Source of the DNA: Uranotaenia lowii
Taxonomy: Eukaryota; Arthropoda; Insecta; Diptera; Culicidae
NCBI RefSeq assembly: GCF_029784155.1
Contig: NC_073692.1
Location: 157,199,582 to 157,263,581 of the forward strand
Reading direction: 5' to 3'
Length of the DNA stretch: 64,000 bases
Numbering within the stretch: position 1 is the first letter of the stretch; each line of letters begins with the position of its first letter. Shown piece after piece: positions 34,959 to 47,346 of the stretch. Made by a program: the position numbers and the translations under genes. A model generated the notes under the pieces. It did no database searches. It was given only the letters and a program-made list of their open reading frames with translations, and was not told the DNA's origin.

Positions 34959-36121
34959 GTTCTACGCAAGAATGTCCCGTGTGACTTTTGGGTCATTTTC
35001 ACTTTTTTGCTGGAAACTGCTTATTATGGTGTTATCTTTCGAATACAAACACAAAAAAGTATACTTTCTTCTGAACATCTACGATATTTTCATCTAAGTG
35101 GTTGTCTCTATGTTGATGTTTCTACGCAAGAATGTCCCACTGAGAAAAACTCTTCAAACACCACTCGACTGTAACAGAATTCCTCAAAAATCGCTTCAGT
35201 GACACATTGTACTGTAATGTTGAACGTTAAATGTACTTTTTTTTTTATTAATGAAGGTCAGAGGGATGGACAAGGGAGAGGGGGTCACTTCAGTGAAAGC
35301 TTTTTCTCCTCTTCCGGTTCAGATCCATCATTTTGTCTTATTTTTGGTTCCTCATAATAAGCATATTTTCGGATACTTATAGTATTTTTTGGCCTACGTT
35401 ATCGAAGCTCCAGAATGTGTTATTCAAATGAGCTCGATCATCCCGGCTAATATGGTTATGGCAATACTTCCTGCATCCACAGGAAAACAATTAATCCATG
35501 CGCAATATTGCGCTTCCGCGTAGAATCTTCCTTGATTATTTCTTTCATGGTTCTAAAAAAAGTTTAAAAAAAACTTGAATCGGATTGATTCGGATCATCC
35601 TTAAACTTAGAAAAAACATTTTAAAAACCGTTCTGATCCAATTCTGATTTCGGTGTCATTGAATCCGAGGAAATCGTCATTACTGTCTGTCACTGTTCTC
35701 TAAACTTGACTCCAAACCGTAAACCTTCAGCATCAATAATGCACTCATCTTATCTATAGTTTTGAACGCTCAATTATAATTTTTTTCCGGAAAACTTTAA
35801 AATCCTTCCCGTTTCCGCACAATAACAAAGAAGAAAAAAGAGCTCGTGTGACAGTTTTTCCATAGAAACAAAAAAACACACGCTCATATTCTACGCAAAA
35901 GTGTCACACGAAGCGTTTTTGACGATTATCTTCTGCTTTGGGGAAAAATCAAAATGTAAGTATAGATTCCAATGTAAATTGACCAACTACAAAAACAATA
36001 TGCATGAAAGGTGCGGAAGAGCCATAAATTTAACGAAAATCCGAAAAACAGATCAAAATTTCAATCACGTTTTTCTCGCTTGCTCGTTTTTCCACATGGG
36101 ACAATCTTGCGTAGAAGGGCA
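34959..36121. mobile_element. Inverted-repeat element with TCTACGCAAGA ends
   Basis: The left arm TTCTACGCAAGAATGTCCCG (from 34960) and the right arm (36092-36121, reverse complement TTCTACGCAAGATTGTCCCA) are inverted. The same word recurs inside at about 35122 (TCTACGCAAGAATGTCCC) and 35889 (TCTACGCAAAAGTGTCAC). A TA lies near each outer end, but the last few bases do not match well, so the exact TSD is uncertain. No transposase is seen. Confidence 0.55.
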
Positions 36122-38858
36122 GTATACCTAAAACAACCTTCCATGTAATCCATCTTGTAGGAAAAATTTTCATCATCGTCGATCATCGTCGGAGGCAATC
36201 GCAACTGTATTGAGGTCAAGGAAGGGAAGTTCGAGCTAATCTTAATTTTTTGTTGTGTTTGATGTTGTTGCCAAGGTTCCAAAGAATATTGCTTGTTAAT
36301 TCAGGTGAGTCAATTTGAACAATTGCTAAGGAGGATTGCGGTTTTGAAGCATTTTTTTAAATTACGGAATATTTATTCCAACCCTGCATATAAAAATGAA
36401 TGTTTGTCTGTCTGTATGTTCCCTATAGACTACTAAAATACTTCTGAACTGATCAAACGTGAAATTTGGTACGTAGTCGTTTTCAAGACCAGTAAAGGTT
36501 TCTAAATATCACAAAATTTGTACAATTTTCGATGGGCTCTTGTTAGAAATTGATGAACTAGAGCATTTCGACACGATGAGATGATTTATTGAGTTGACAA
36601 ATAAGTTTCTATAAAACAAGATTATTTCAGCACAAATATTTTAAAAAAGGAATAAAAGCCAACGTAAAAAAACCGTTTTCAGTGGATTAAAATAAGCTCT
36701 TCCTTGTCACAAAAACCATTTAAAATAAATGTTTCATAAGATTTAAAGTGTACTTTGAGCAAAAGATATAAAATAATTAAAACCATAAAATGAAAATTTC
36801 TCCCCGAAAAATTGATTATACACCCTTTACTCCAAAACAAAGCAAGCGGTCTACATCGTCTAGATCAGGGGTGAGTAACCTTTTGAGCTAACGGGCCAAT
36901 TTGAGTTCCAAATTTCGTCGGCGGGCCGCATTCGAGATAACACTGCAGATAATCAGCAGAGCGCAAGAACATAAGACCATTTATTTTTATAACTACAAGT
37001 ATCTTGCAGAAAAACTTGAAATGGATTTCACATCATTTAACAAGTTTGACAGGCAATATCAGCCGATATTGATAAGATGGATCACTAAATAAAAGTCAGT
37101 TTTTGTGATCATTTTAAAATGATTTTTTTTTTTCAAATAGGCAATTTGATTTTTTTCCAAACCATCGTCTTTTGAACAAAGATATTTGACTAGCTTTTTT
37201 CCACAAAAACGAAAATTTTCTGAGGTTATTTTTTTCTTTCGAAACCGTTGTCTTTTCTGAGTTGGACGTTGATTCGTTGTTTAAAAACAAAAATTGCAAT
37301 CCAGGCCCTGATTTGAACAAATGCTGTCGATATCCGAGAAAAACTATAATTTCACAGAATATTAAACAAATTATGTCAAAGAATCTTGGTTACAGTTTAC
37401 ATTCTTGATTGGTTAATTGTTTCTTAAGATTCGAAAAGATTTTATAATCTAAATGTTTATACTAAATACTGGGAAAGGCATAGGATTAGGAATTCAAATT
37501 CCAAAAAAATTTTGATCCACAACTCTGAATATCCGGAAGAGAAATTATGCACTTGGGGATAAATCGACAACGATTGCAGATTGGATAAGGAAATGCAAAA
37601 TTCAAGACTGAAAAACTGTAGAATGAACTGCAAAATCTCAAAATTATAGAAACAATTGAAAACAAAAGAAGAAGAATAATATTCAATTTTCCAGAATGTA
37701 TAAATATTTCTAATAAAGTTTAAAAAGTGGTCGGCTCAAAATGATAAAATATCAAGACTGTTTGTATTTTTTTATAAAGGGAAAAAATACAGTGATAGGA
37801 TTGGTATCGCTGATTTATGAGAATCTTTTGAATTTGTTGTTTTCAAAGTGAAATGATTCAATTTCTCGTAAAAAATATATTTAACTTCTTAAGGATTAAA
37901 TTGTTTTTTTTTTTCAGAATTCAAGTGTCACGAAATTAGCGGCCTTTACCTTATTTGATTTTAAATTAATATTTAAAAAAATGTTTGTTGAGCAGATTTA
38001 TTATATTGCTTCATCTTTGTTTGACGGAAGTGAAAAAAATAATAATCATCTGCATGTGCTTATTAGCAGTCTTTAGATTTTTTTTTAAATTTGCTTTTGC
38101 TTTTTTCGAAGTGTGAAGCAGAGCTTCAAATTATCAGTGTCAGACAGGCAATGTCAGCCGACTTTGATACTGCTTAGCATGTCTATGTCATGCGATACTG
38201 ATTTTCGGTCAGCGACATAAGCTTACAATGTCATGACCAAGTTGAATGAACGACATCGTGCTTGCTATGACTTTTTTTTCTTACAGCCTAAAACTACATT
38301 TTTTCAACTGATGCGCAACTTCTTACGTAAAATCCATCCCAACTCAGTCTGAAAATGGAATAGAAAGTCGATCGTATGAGTGGGTCGCGTGGAATTCAAA
38401 AATGTCATTCAATATTGACATTGCTGCCTGACTGACATTGTAGCTTGGTCATTCAACTGGTAGACGACATTGATAATCTTTCGATAACATTGACTACTAG
38501 ACGTTAGTCAGATGGACCGATAATGACTGATATTTAGCAGCCTTGGTGTGAAGTCTTTGAGAAACATTAAGATAAATTGATTCAATAAGAGAAAAGCTTC
38601 GCGGGCTGCACAAGAAAGTCCCGCGGGTCACAAAATCAAAATAAGCTTTATCAAAATATGCTTTCTTTCGAACAAGCTTGATGAAATTTTTCTTTTAACT
38701 TGGATATCACAGCATAATTCACAGTGTTCCAAACGCAATAAAGCTTACGTTAACGAAGAACAGTGTTGCAATTGCATTGAAAACCAAACGAAACGACCAA
38801 ACGATATAATTCCTATGAATATCTATTCACAAAATCCAATTTTTAGTAAAAAATTAAC
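36122..38858. other. Intron with scattered repeat remains
   Basis: At 36385-36490 is a short Helitron-like fragment (TATAAAAATGAATGTTTGTC, then TTCCCTATAGAC), related to the copies at 57 and 59.5 kb. At 36875-36945 and 38595-38640 are GCGGGCCGC and GCGGGCTGC-type blocks that may be two ends of one decayed element. At 38135-38545 words such as GTCAGACAGGCAATGTCA and their complements form a loose snap-back repeat. The rest is AT-rich. Confidence 0.4.
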
Positions 38859-38861
38859 TTA

Positions 38862-39171
38862 GAGCGTTCACTGGTGTTGGGAAAAATTGGTAGAAATTTC
38901 GACACTTTTAGCACATTTTGAAAATTTTGCCATGCAAAAACATTTTCAAGGTCTGCGAACTTCAAGTTTATTTACAACACGTGTTGTATTTTCGCATGCT
39001 GTAATGCAAAAATAGCAATATTTCCATCACATACGGCTGAAATAGAAACAGTGCTGTAAAAAAATACAACGCCCAAAGATCTTGAAAACATATTTGCATG
39101 GAAGAATTTTCAAAATGTGCTAAAAGTGACAACATTTCTACCACTTTTCCCCAACACCAGTGAACTTGCTC
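38862..39171 (-). mobile_element. Harbinger-type MITE, copy A (310 bp)
   Basis: It is flanked by TTA (38859-38861 and 39172-39174). The ends are inverted repeats of the form GAGCAAGTTCACTGGTGTTG followed by GGTAGAAATTT. A 3-bp TWA target site with GC-starting TIRs is the habit of PIF/Harbinger elements. This copy lies in the opposite orientation to copies B and C. Nearly all of its length can fold back on itself, with the palindrome ACAACACGTGTTGT inside. Confidence 0.8.
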
Positions 39172-39274
39172 TTAGTGTATTTATCAGAATCCATTTTTAT
39201 TATGTGTGTCCTTTGTTTCAAGCTATCAAATATCGTTGCGTTGAAAAGTTCGCGCGGGTTTTCAAGTCCAATAA

Positions 39275-39574
39275 GAGCAAGTTCACTGGTGTTGGGAAAA
39301 AGTGGTAGAAATTTTGACATTTTGAAAATTTTACCATGCAAAATGTTTTCAGGATCTTGGGGCGTTGTATTTTTTTACAACAATGTTTCTATTTCAGCCG
39401 TATGTGATAGAAATAATGCTATTTTTGCATCACAGCATGCGAAAATACAACACGTGTTGTAAAAAAACTAGAAGTCCACAGATCTTGAAAATGTTTTTGC
39501 ATGTCAAAATTTTCAAAATGTGCCATAAGTGTCAAAATTTCTACGAATTTTTCACAACACCAGTGAACTTGCTC
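39275..39574 (+). mobile_element. Harbinger-type MITE, copy B (300 bp)
   Basis: It is flanked by TAA (39272-39274 and 39575-39577). It has the same ends and interior as copies A and C, in the orientation of C. It lies only 104 bp from copy A. Confidence 0.82.
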
Positions 39575-39693
39575 TAATATTTTACTGCCTCTAAAATTAC
39601 GAGTAGTTATTTGATACAAATTCTATAGACCGAATTCGAAAATGGTTCAAAGAATCTTTTTTTTTTCAATAATTTTAAGTATTTATAAATGTT

Positions 39694-39730
39694 ATAACCT
39701 TTCTTTGTTTTCTAAGCAAAGAAAGGTTAT
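39694..39730. repeat. Perfect 14-bp stem-loop
   Basis: ATAACCTTTCTTTG (39694-39707) and its exact complement CAAAGAAAGGTTAT (39717-39730) are separated by 9 bp. It is not followed by a gene, so a terminator role is not suggested. It is probably a repeat-derived hairpin. Confidence 0.8.
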
Positions 39731-40104
39731 ATTCTTCGTATGCGGGTTACAGGTGACAAAATTTTCAAACGCGTTTTTCTTGTAACGTCATAAATAAACA
39801 CGTGTTGGCATTGATATACTGTATTGATAGCAGGGGTGCCAGGTGGTTTTGTGAAAAATCAGAACACCATGAAGAAAAAAAAATCAGGATTTTTCAGGAC
39901 GCCTCTATAGATTTATGGAAACAATATGCAGCTCTGCTAGGATTGCCTAAATATAGGCAAAATACAGGTGCTGTGAACGTCTTAATTTATGCAACAGAAG
40001 TGAGCAGCTTCTTGGCTGGCCTGCAGCTCTTGTCGAAAAACGACATTAAAATATCATCTGAATCGAAGATTTCCATCGGTTGAATGGGTTTAACTATTTT
40101 CTTA

Positions 40105-40405
40105 GATCAAGTTCACTGGTGTTGGGAAAAAGTGGTAGAAATTTTGACATTTTGAAAATTTTACCATGCAAAAATGTTTTCAAGATCTTGGGGCGTTGTA
40201 TTTTTTTACAGCACTGTTTCTATTTCAGCCGTATGTGATAGAAATATTGCTATTTTTGCATCACAGCATGCGAAAATACAACACGTGTTGTAAAAAAACT
40301 AGAAGTCCTCAGATCTTGAAAATGTTTTTGCATGGGAAAATTTTCAAAATGTGCCGTAAGTATCAAAATTTCTACCACTTTTTCCCAACACCAGTGAACT
40401 TGCTC
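40105..40405 (+). mobile_element. Harbinger-type MITE, copy C (301 bp)
   Basis: It is flanked by TTA (40102-40104 and 40406-40408). The left end carries one change (GATCAAGTTCAC), the right end is intact. It is highly similar to copy B along the whole length. Confidence 0.82.
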
Positions 40406-40876
40406 TTACAGATTTGTTCGCAGTTCCTAAAGTTCAATTACGAATAAGATTATAATTGAGATGTTTTTTTGAAAATCAAGAAAATTCAGGAAATTTAATA
40501 GACCAATTTTAAACAATCAGGACAAGCGGGAATTTTTAAATGAAGCTTAAATGCATTCTACTCCTGATTGCATAAAAGTGCATTCGAATCCGACACATGT
40601 TTGGTACGTTCACCGTTTATCAACTTCTCGGCCACGCGTTTTCTGTTTAGTCTATGTGTGAGAATTATGCTTCATTTGCTGGATTTCGTTTATGAATGAT
40701 ACAGGACGCGTATAGCATACGTACACATCGACCACATTGAGTCGAACGGAATAAAGGGATCAACAAACCGAGTAAAACTTCGGCTCTATCATCGTAAAAG
40801 GATTCAAACTCAACAACCAACATAACTATAGCCAAGCTAGAGCATGAAAGAGGGGACTTCATGGGTGTGATCGGAG

Positions 40877-43661
40877 CAGGGGCGGTCCTAGAGCTGGCTC
40901 TTGGGGGGGGTGATTTTCCAATTTTCAAAAAATCAGTCAATGTGAAGGAACGTTAATATCTGGTCAAAACAATCATTTGGTGAGTGAAAAGAGGGGGAGG
41001 GGTTGCGGGGGGGATGGTCAGTTGCAAATGAGTCTACAATATAAGCTGCACACTGCTCCTCCTTTCCCCATGAATTTCACTGAGCAACAGATATTTAAAA
41101 AAGTATGAAACCAGAGATGAATAATGAAAACTTTATCAAAATTTCTCTATATATTTACTCATTTCAATATCCTTCTACACAACTTACACATCCTTTTATA
41201 AATTATCCAGCGAATCTATAATATCCACTGCGAAAAAATGTTGATAGTTTTTTTTTTTAATTTGTAGGCATATCTGGTTTTCAAAATTGTCACTTAAAGA
41301 GCTCATTAAATAATTTCTCGTTATAAATGTAATTTTTTCAATGAAAATAATACAAACGTTCTTGAGAGATGAAAATGTAGAAAAAAAATTTCAAGCTATC
41401 TTGATTTTTTCCAGAGCTTTCAAATATTAGAGCTCTGATATTTTAAAATTTATTTCGATTTTTTTGTCCGATTTTTTCTCTCCTTTCTTATTTACTGGCA
41501 TTTAGTAATTTTAAAACCTATCAAAACATGAACAATAAAAAATATGTAAAATCTTTTCACGATCCTTTATTCAATCAACGATACAGATTAGAGGGAAGAA
41601 TGCCAAAAATCGACAAATTCCTGAAAAAAATACAGATTTCGTCTAGATAATCTTCGTACTTTACAAAATGGGGAAAGATACTTACTTCTTTAATTTTTTC
41701 TCGTGGTAAATTACTCACAGTCTTCATGAAAATTTAAAATTAAGTTTAAACCTTTTTTTTAAATCTTTTTGATATTTTACACTTTTGCTAAAAAAAAGCA
41801 CAAATTTGTTCAATGAACCTTGTATTTTCAAAATTTTTACCGGAAACAAGAGCTGAAAAAAATACAAATTTGCATTTAGTGCTCCTAAATAAGACGAAAA
41901 CAGTTTTCAAATTCTTTGCACCTCGGAAAATGTAGATTTTGTTTCCTTGTGTTATAGTTTTAAATGCAGAATTTGGGTTCTGGAGATGAATTCCTTCATA
42001 TTGAAACAACTTTTATAAATACTTTTTTGTTCCTTTTTGGCTCTAAAAACTCACAGGGAACGCAAAAGTCATAACACGCTATCACTTTTTTCGATTTATT
42101 GTTGCTGAAATCTCGTGAGAAGATTTTCTTTTTAATTTAAACTCTTACTATGAATATTTTATATTCGATTTATGTTTGGCAGTACTTGTAGTTTCTTAAT
42201 GGTCATCCATAAAATGAATGTTTGATGTGATACATTTTAAATAGAATTAAATAAAATCAGATTTGTAATTTAAATTTATGTTTTTGAATTTCATAAAATA
42301 GGTTATTAATTTTAAGTTTACAATTCATAATTGAATGGTGAAAATTCAGGGTGAAAAAAACTCGCGAAAGAGAATCTTTATAGTGATTCAGAACCTGAAT
42401 TCTTATTTTGCAATAAGTCATGCATTCCTTATAAACGCAAGTGAAAAATAGTACTACTTTAGATTTTTAAAAGAGATAAGCATTAGACATCTGATATAAT
42501 TTTGTAAAGTTTAAAAATTCGCAATAAACCATCTGTAAACAAAAGAAAAAAAATTAAATCCATATTTATATTTAAATTTCAGATATGTATTGGCTTTATA
42601 TTCTCAAAGTAAAGTTTTATTATAATGATTTTTCCTGATTCTGAGTTGATAATTTTACTTCGATTTAAGAAATATTTTGAAACACAAAAAAATCCTAACG
42701 GGAAGCTTTTCGCTGCTCAAAACTTCATCAAAAATGAATTTAATCCGGCATGAACACTTGTTGTTTATTACGATTGAATTTGTTTTATTGGTGACTAAAA
42801 GACAAAAAAAAAGATTAGAAAGTTAGAAAATTAAAGTTGTAAGTTTCTTAAACGTCTACTGGAAAACTGAACACTCTGATGGATAACTTGACTAAAATTT
42901 AAATTTCTTACAATAAAGGCAATTTAACACTTCAAGGTCAAAGGTTTTTATACTTCTTAGAACAACCAAGATCTGTTAATCCATTAAACATGGTAGAAAT
43001 TTCTAAAAATAAAGAAAATTGAAAATCACATGATTCCGTACGTTTTTAGTTTAACGACTGAAAAACTGCATATTGAAGGTAATAAATGTATGATGACAGC
43101 AGAACAAATATTTCAAGTATTTCAGTGTTATAACCATATTCACCCCCCTATATGACTTTTTCAATTTTTTCAATTCATTAAATTTCAAAACAAAAACAAG
43201 AATTTAGAAGCTCTGAATTTGAAGCAAATATAAAATTTATTACGATTTGCTCGTGTTAATTTAGGCATATGAGGGAAATTCTTGACAATTTAAAAAAAAT
43301 TGTCCCTACATTTCATTAATAGCAAATTCAAAATCAAAAATCAACAACACACTTTTATTGAGTTACTTATCAACAAAAGTGATTTGGTACCTATCATTCA
43401 GTCCAGGGAATTGTAAGTTATTGCTGCTTAAGTTTGATGGGCCGACTATTTTAAATATTGAGCGTTTTAAGTGATAAATTAACTTTTTTGTTGAATAAAC
43501 ACCCCCACGGAGTGGAAAATTTTGAAAATTTATAAGCACATCTTATAAGAAAAGTTCCAAATTTTTATAGAAATTTGAGCTTTTGCGGGTATTTTTTAAC
43601 GGTTTTTTGCCGCTTGGGGGGGGTGATCACCCCCATCACCCCCCCCATAGGACCGCGCCTG
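40877..43661. mobile_element. hAT-like element without visible transposase (2785 bp)
   Basis: The 8-bp TSD GATCGGAG lies on both sides (40869-40876 and 43662-43669). The ends are CAGGGGCGGTCCTA on the left and, reverse-complemented, CAGGCGCGGTCCTA on the right, each followed by a G run of 7-8 a little further in. CAGNG ends plus an 8-bp TSD define hAT. The length is that of an autonomous hAT, but the interior is AT-rich and holds no frame above about 75 codons, so any transposase has decayed or been replaced. Confidence 0.85.
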
Positions 43662-43669
43662 GATCGGAG

Positions 43670-44357
43670 AGACAGTCTGACTGTCGTCAGTTTTCCCAGA
43701 CCATTCCAAATGATTATTACAGTATGAAAGAACAAAGAAAGCGACATGCAACATATGTATGCAGTGATGTATGAGTTAGTAGGAATAGCACTCTCATTCA
43801 CATTTGATTGATACGGTCGGTGATGAATTGAGCTGGTGAGTGAATTATGTTTTTTTATTCTATGAAAAAGTTCTTCATTGAATGAGGTAGGACAATTTTT
43901 AATTCGAGACTTTGATTCTCACGTTTTGGACCATCATGAAGTTTAGAAATTGTGGTCATAAATTGTCAATGCCATTGTCTTCTAATTTATTTTTGCCGTA
44001 CATGGTCAATGAAGTTACCTTCCCTTATGAGGTTGGTAGATAATTGGTACATCGAGTAAATACATATTTTCTCGATGCGTTCGTATGTGGTAGTTTAACT
44101 CAATTAATTGATTGATTTAATCAACATCATTTGTCCCGAACAACAATTGACGGATATGTCCATCTATTTTCTATTGAACTTTTGCTTGACCTTTGATCAT
44201 TTTTCTCAATTTTCGATTCAACTAAGAAAGTTCAATCGATTCTTCTGGACTAGACGATGGTATTATTATCACTGTAATTTCTTTGTTGAAATGTTTGTTT
44301 ACAAAAATAAAACTCAACACAATACGATAGGTAAAACAAGGTAGAAATACAGTAGTA
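43670..44357. other. Intronic spacer between elements
   Basis: Mildly AT-rich DNA without recognisable structure. Confidence 0.5.
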
Positions 44358-45618
44358 GAGAGTGGGGATACTTGATCCCTTTTTCTTATGTTCATCATAT
44401 CTTTTTGGAAAAAAAAATTCAGATCGCCGTCTTTTGCATTTTCTGACAGCGTGTTATTTAAAGAATATCTAGATGCTGCAAAAGTTATATCGATACATGA
44501 ACCCGTAGATGAACTAGAATCGTTTTGAAGGTAAAAGGAGACTTGACCCTTTAATCAGGGTGCCCTAAGCTTTGGCAAAAATCACGCAAATTCGAAAGAT
44601 AAAAGTTCCATTGGCTGTTTTGGCCATAATAGTTTTCATTTCACAGTTTATAAGTTTCAGAATAAAGAATTCTTAAACTACCCTATATTCTTTGCATACT
44701 TAAATGCGCAATTTTCTAATTTTCAGATAAAAGCACTTTTTGTGTCATTTTTATCTGGAAATTACTGTATAAATATAAGTCATTCGATAGATATTAATAA
44801 CTTCGTGAAAACTTTTTCTTAAAAAAAAATTGAGAGTTTACTATTGCTTTGAAAATATGGCGTCAAGAAGTTCGTATTCTACTCTATACTAAGGTTGCCA
44901 GATTGCCCGGTTTTATCCGGGTTTGCCCGGATATTCAATACAAAATTTGAGAACATTCCGGCCCGGCCCGGTTGCCATGATTTCATTGAAAAATGCCCGG
45001 ATTTATTCACTTTATTCATCAAATTAAACAAAAAAAAAACAAACAAACACCTCCAAAACGAAATTTTTTGAGCAAGTTTTATAAAAATAATCATGAAAGG
45101 TTTTTTGGAAGCCTAAAATACGTTTAAGAATCTATCGATGGGTTTTGATGAAAAAAAATTTTTTTTTCTATTTTTTTTTTCTTGATTTTTGTTGAGGAAA
45201 TTCTGAGTTTTGACAAAATTTGCCCGGATTTATGATCATCAATTTGAAATCGAATGTCCGGATTTTGCCAGGTTTTTATATAAAAATTGACCGGTTTGTC
45301 CGGCCCGGATACGTGCTGAAAAAATTCTGACAACCTTACTCTATACGATTGTTATATTGGAATAAATATTTTTATTATATTTTCGTGAGGGAAACATTTT
45401 AAAATGAAAAAAAAAATCCTCAAGTCACATTTTGTTTGATTTTTCAAACAAAGTGCAATAACTAAAAATAAATAAAAATTATATATACATATTTTTAGAT
45501 AACAGGTTTGTTGTTTTGTTTTATTTGGCGAATTTTTCTATAACATTTGATCTATTTAAGACATTCCTGTTTCGAGATATAGCAGTATATCCAAGGATGA
45601 AATATCCTAATTCTCCCC
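44358..45618 (+). mobile_element. TA-flanked MITE family copy 1, holding a nested hAT MITE
   Basis: The left end GAGAGTGGGGATACTTGATC and the right end ATTCTCCCC with TA outside (44356-44357 and 45619-45620) match the family seen intact at 45975-46979. Internal words (TTTTCTTATGTTC, TTTCTGACAGCGTGT, CACATTTTGT) align along both copies. It is interrupted at 44890-45338 and its left tip lacks about 3 bp. Confidence 0.7.
44890..45338. mobile_element. hAT-like MITE nested in the TA element (449 bp)
   Basis: The 8-bp TSD CTCTATAC lies at 44882-44889 and 45339-45346. The ends are TAAGGTTGCCAGA and, reverse-complemented from the right, TAAGGTTGTCAGA. The interior is rich in GCCCGGAT words in both orientations near the ends. 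The sister copy at 46.6 kb lacks this insert. Confidence 0.82.
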
Positions 45619-45974
45619 TACCGTTCATAATTGTATACAGAAATGAAATGCGTGCTCACTTTCACTTCAATTTTGAACTTACAAAACTGTTTACTCTTGT
45701 AATATATTTTGCTCTATTTTTATTCAAACGTTAGACGGACTATCACGCTACTTTCTCACAAAATTTAATTTTCCAGAATATGTTATACCTGAGATACAGC
45801 AATTCTACGAAAATAATACTTTTTCGATTTTTACCATTCAAACTGTAATATCTCAGAAACAACGAAACGCATCAGTCAAAAATATTTTCAGAACTACTAT
45901 TTTTGTGAAAGTATGGTATTGGTAGATATGGAAGTTAAAAGTTGGAGATACAGTGCGCACGCCTCTAATGTTTA

Positions 45975-46979
45975 GGGGAGAGTGGGGATACTTGATCCCT
46001 TTTTCTTATTTTCTCCATATCTTTTTGGAAAAAATTAGCAACTAGCACTCTTTTACATTTTCTGACAGCGTGTAACTTCAAGTTTCTATGCTCCTAAAAT
46101 TAGAACGATACTTGAACCCGTAGATGATCTAGTAGCATTTTCGTGGGAGTAAAAAAAATGCGATATTTTTGAAGTTAGGGGAGACTTGATCCTTTATTCA
46201 GGAAGCCCTAATTCATGGAAAAATCAAACAAAACCCCAAGATAGAATGTTAATTGACTATTTTGGTCATGTTTGTTCTCATTTCACAATCTATAATTGTC
46301 AGAAAATAAATTCTATAGCTTATTCTCAACCCTTATGACATTGCATACTTACGGGCGCAATTTTTTTTTATAAACAAGAGAAAGTCAATTATTTTAGCCC
46401 TTTTCTCCAGATAATTGATGGATGAATATTAGCTATTGGATAAATATTAATAATCTCGTAATCAGCAATGACCACGATCCATTGAGAAGAAGAATATACC
46501 GGGATCATTTGTACCCATATATTAGGGATCAATTGTACCCAAAATCAACATTTTAGAAAACTTTTTCTGAAAAAAGTTGGGAGTTTTCCATCGCTTTGAA
46601 AATATTGTATTGTTTAAAATCCCTGAGAAAAAAGAATCAAAAAAAAAAAAAAAAAAAAAAAATATTGTATTTTGAAGTTCATTTTACACTCGAAAGATTG
46701 ATGTGTTGGAATAAATATTTTTGTAAGAATATTTCCATGTTAGGAACATTTTAAAATGATGAAAAAAGATCTTCAAGTCACATTTTGTGAAATTTTTCAA
46801 ACAAAGTTCAATAACCCAAAAACTTATTTTGTTAAAAATTTTTGAGCTTCAACCATTGCTGTTTTATTCCATTTGGCGGCACATTTTTCTAGAACATTTG
46901 AGCTCTGTACGACATTCCAGTTTGGAGATATAGCTAAGGAATCAAGTATCCCCAGGGATCAAGTATCCTCATTCTCCCC
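45975..46979 (+). mobile_element. TA-flanked MITE family copy 2 (1005 bp)
   Basis: The ends are GGGGAGAGTGGGGATACTTG and, on the right, GGGATCAAGTATCCTCATTC followed by TCCCC, flanked by TA (45973-45974 and 46980-46981). The TA target site points to a Tc1/mariner-type non-autonomous element. A run of about 25 A's lies at about 46637-46661. No frame for a transposase. Confidence 0.8.
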
Positions 46980-47178
46980 TATACATTTATGAAAAGAACG
47001 ATATGACGCATTTTTGCAGATTATTGAGATTAAGGAAAATTTTATTTTAGGTCAACCCTTAAACCAAATGACATTAAGATTCCAGAAAGAGGTGAGATGA
47101 GTTTTAATCCATGTTTCTCCTGGAAAGTCAAAACATCTGATGAAACTGTTGACGCAAAATCCCCTTTACAGATTAAAG

Positions 47179-47346
47179 GTGATGGGAAGTATTAGAGAAA
47201 AAAGCGATATCAAAGAAAGAAAAACAGAACACAGGTTCAAATCCCTGCCTGGGAGCCGTTGTATCTTTGTCGATAAATTTATGATATTTACTATTTATGT
47301 TCTTTCTTTCTTTGGTATCTCATGTTTCTCTAATACTTCCCATCAC
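47179..47346. repeat. Snap-back element enclosing a tRNA-type box B
   Basis: GTGATGGGAAGTATTAGAGA at the left is repeated inverted at the right (47325-47346). The pairing extends with one interruption to CAAAGAAAGAAA (47211-47222). The 80-bp loop holds GGTTCAAATCCC (47234-47245) followed by GCCGTTGTATCTTT, shared with the fragment at 19.6 kb. It could be a SINE-derived foldback or a MITE that captured a SINE end. Confidence 0.6.

Noticed and set aside
36140..36300. A possible exon before an AATTCAG|GTGAGT donor
   Set aside because: The only open phases hit stops within about 25 codons, and no acceptor or domain supports it.
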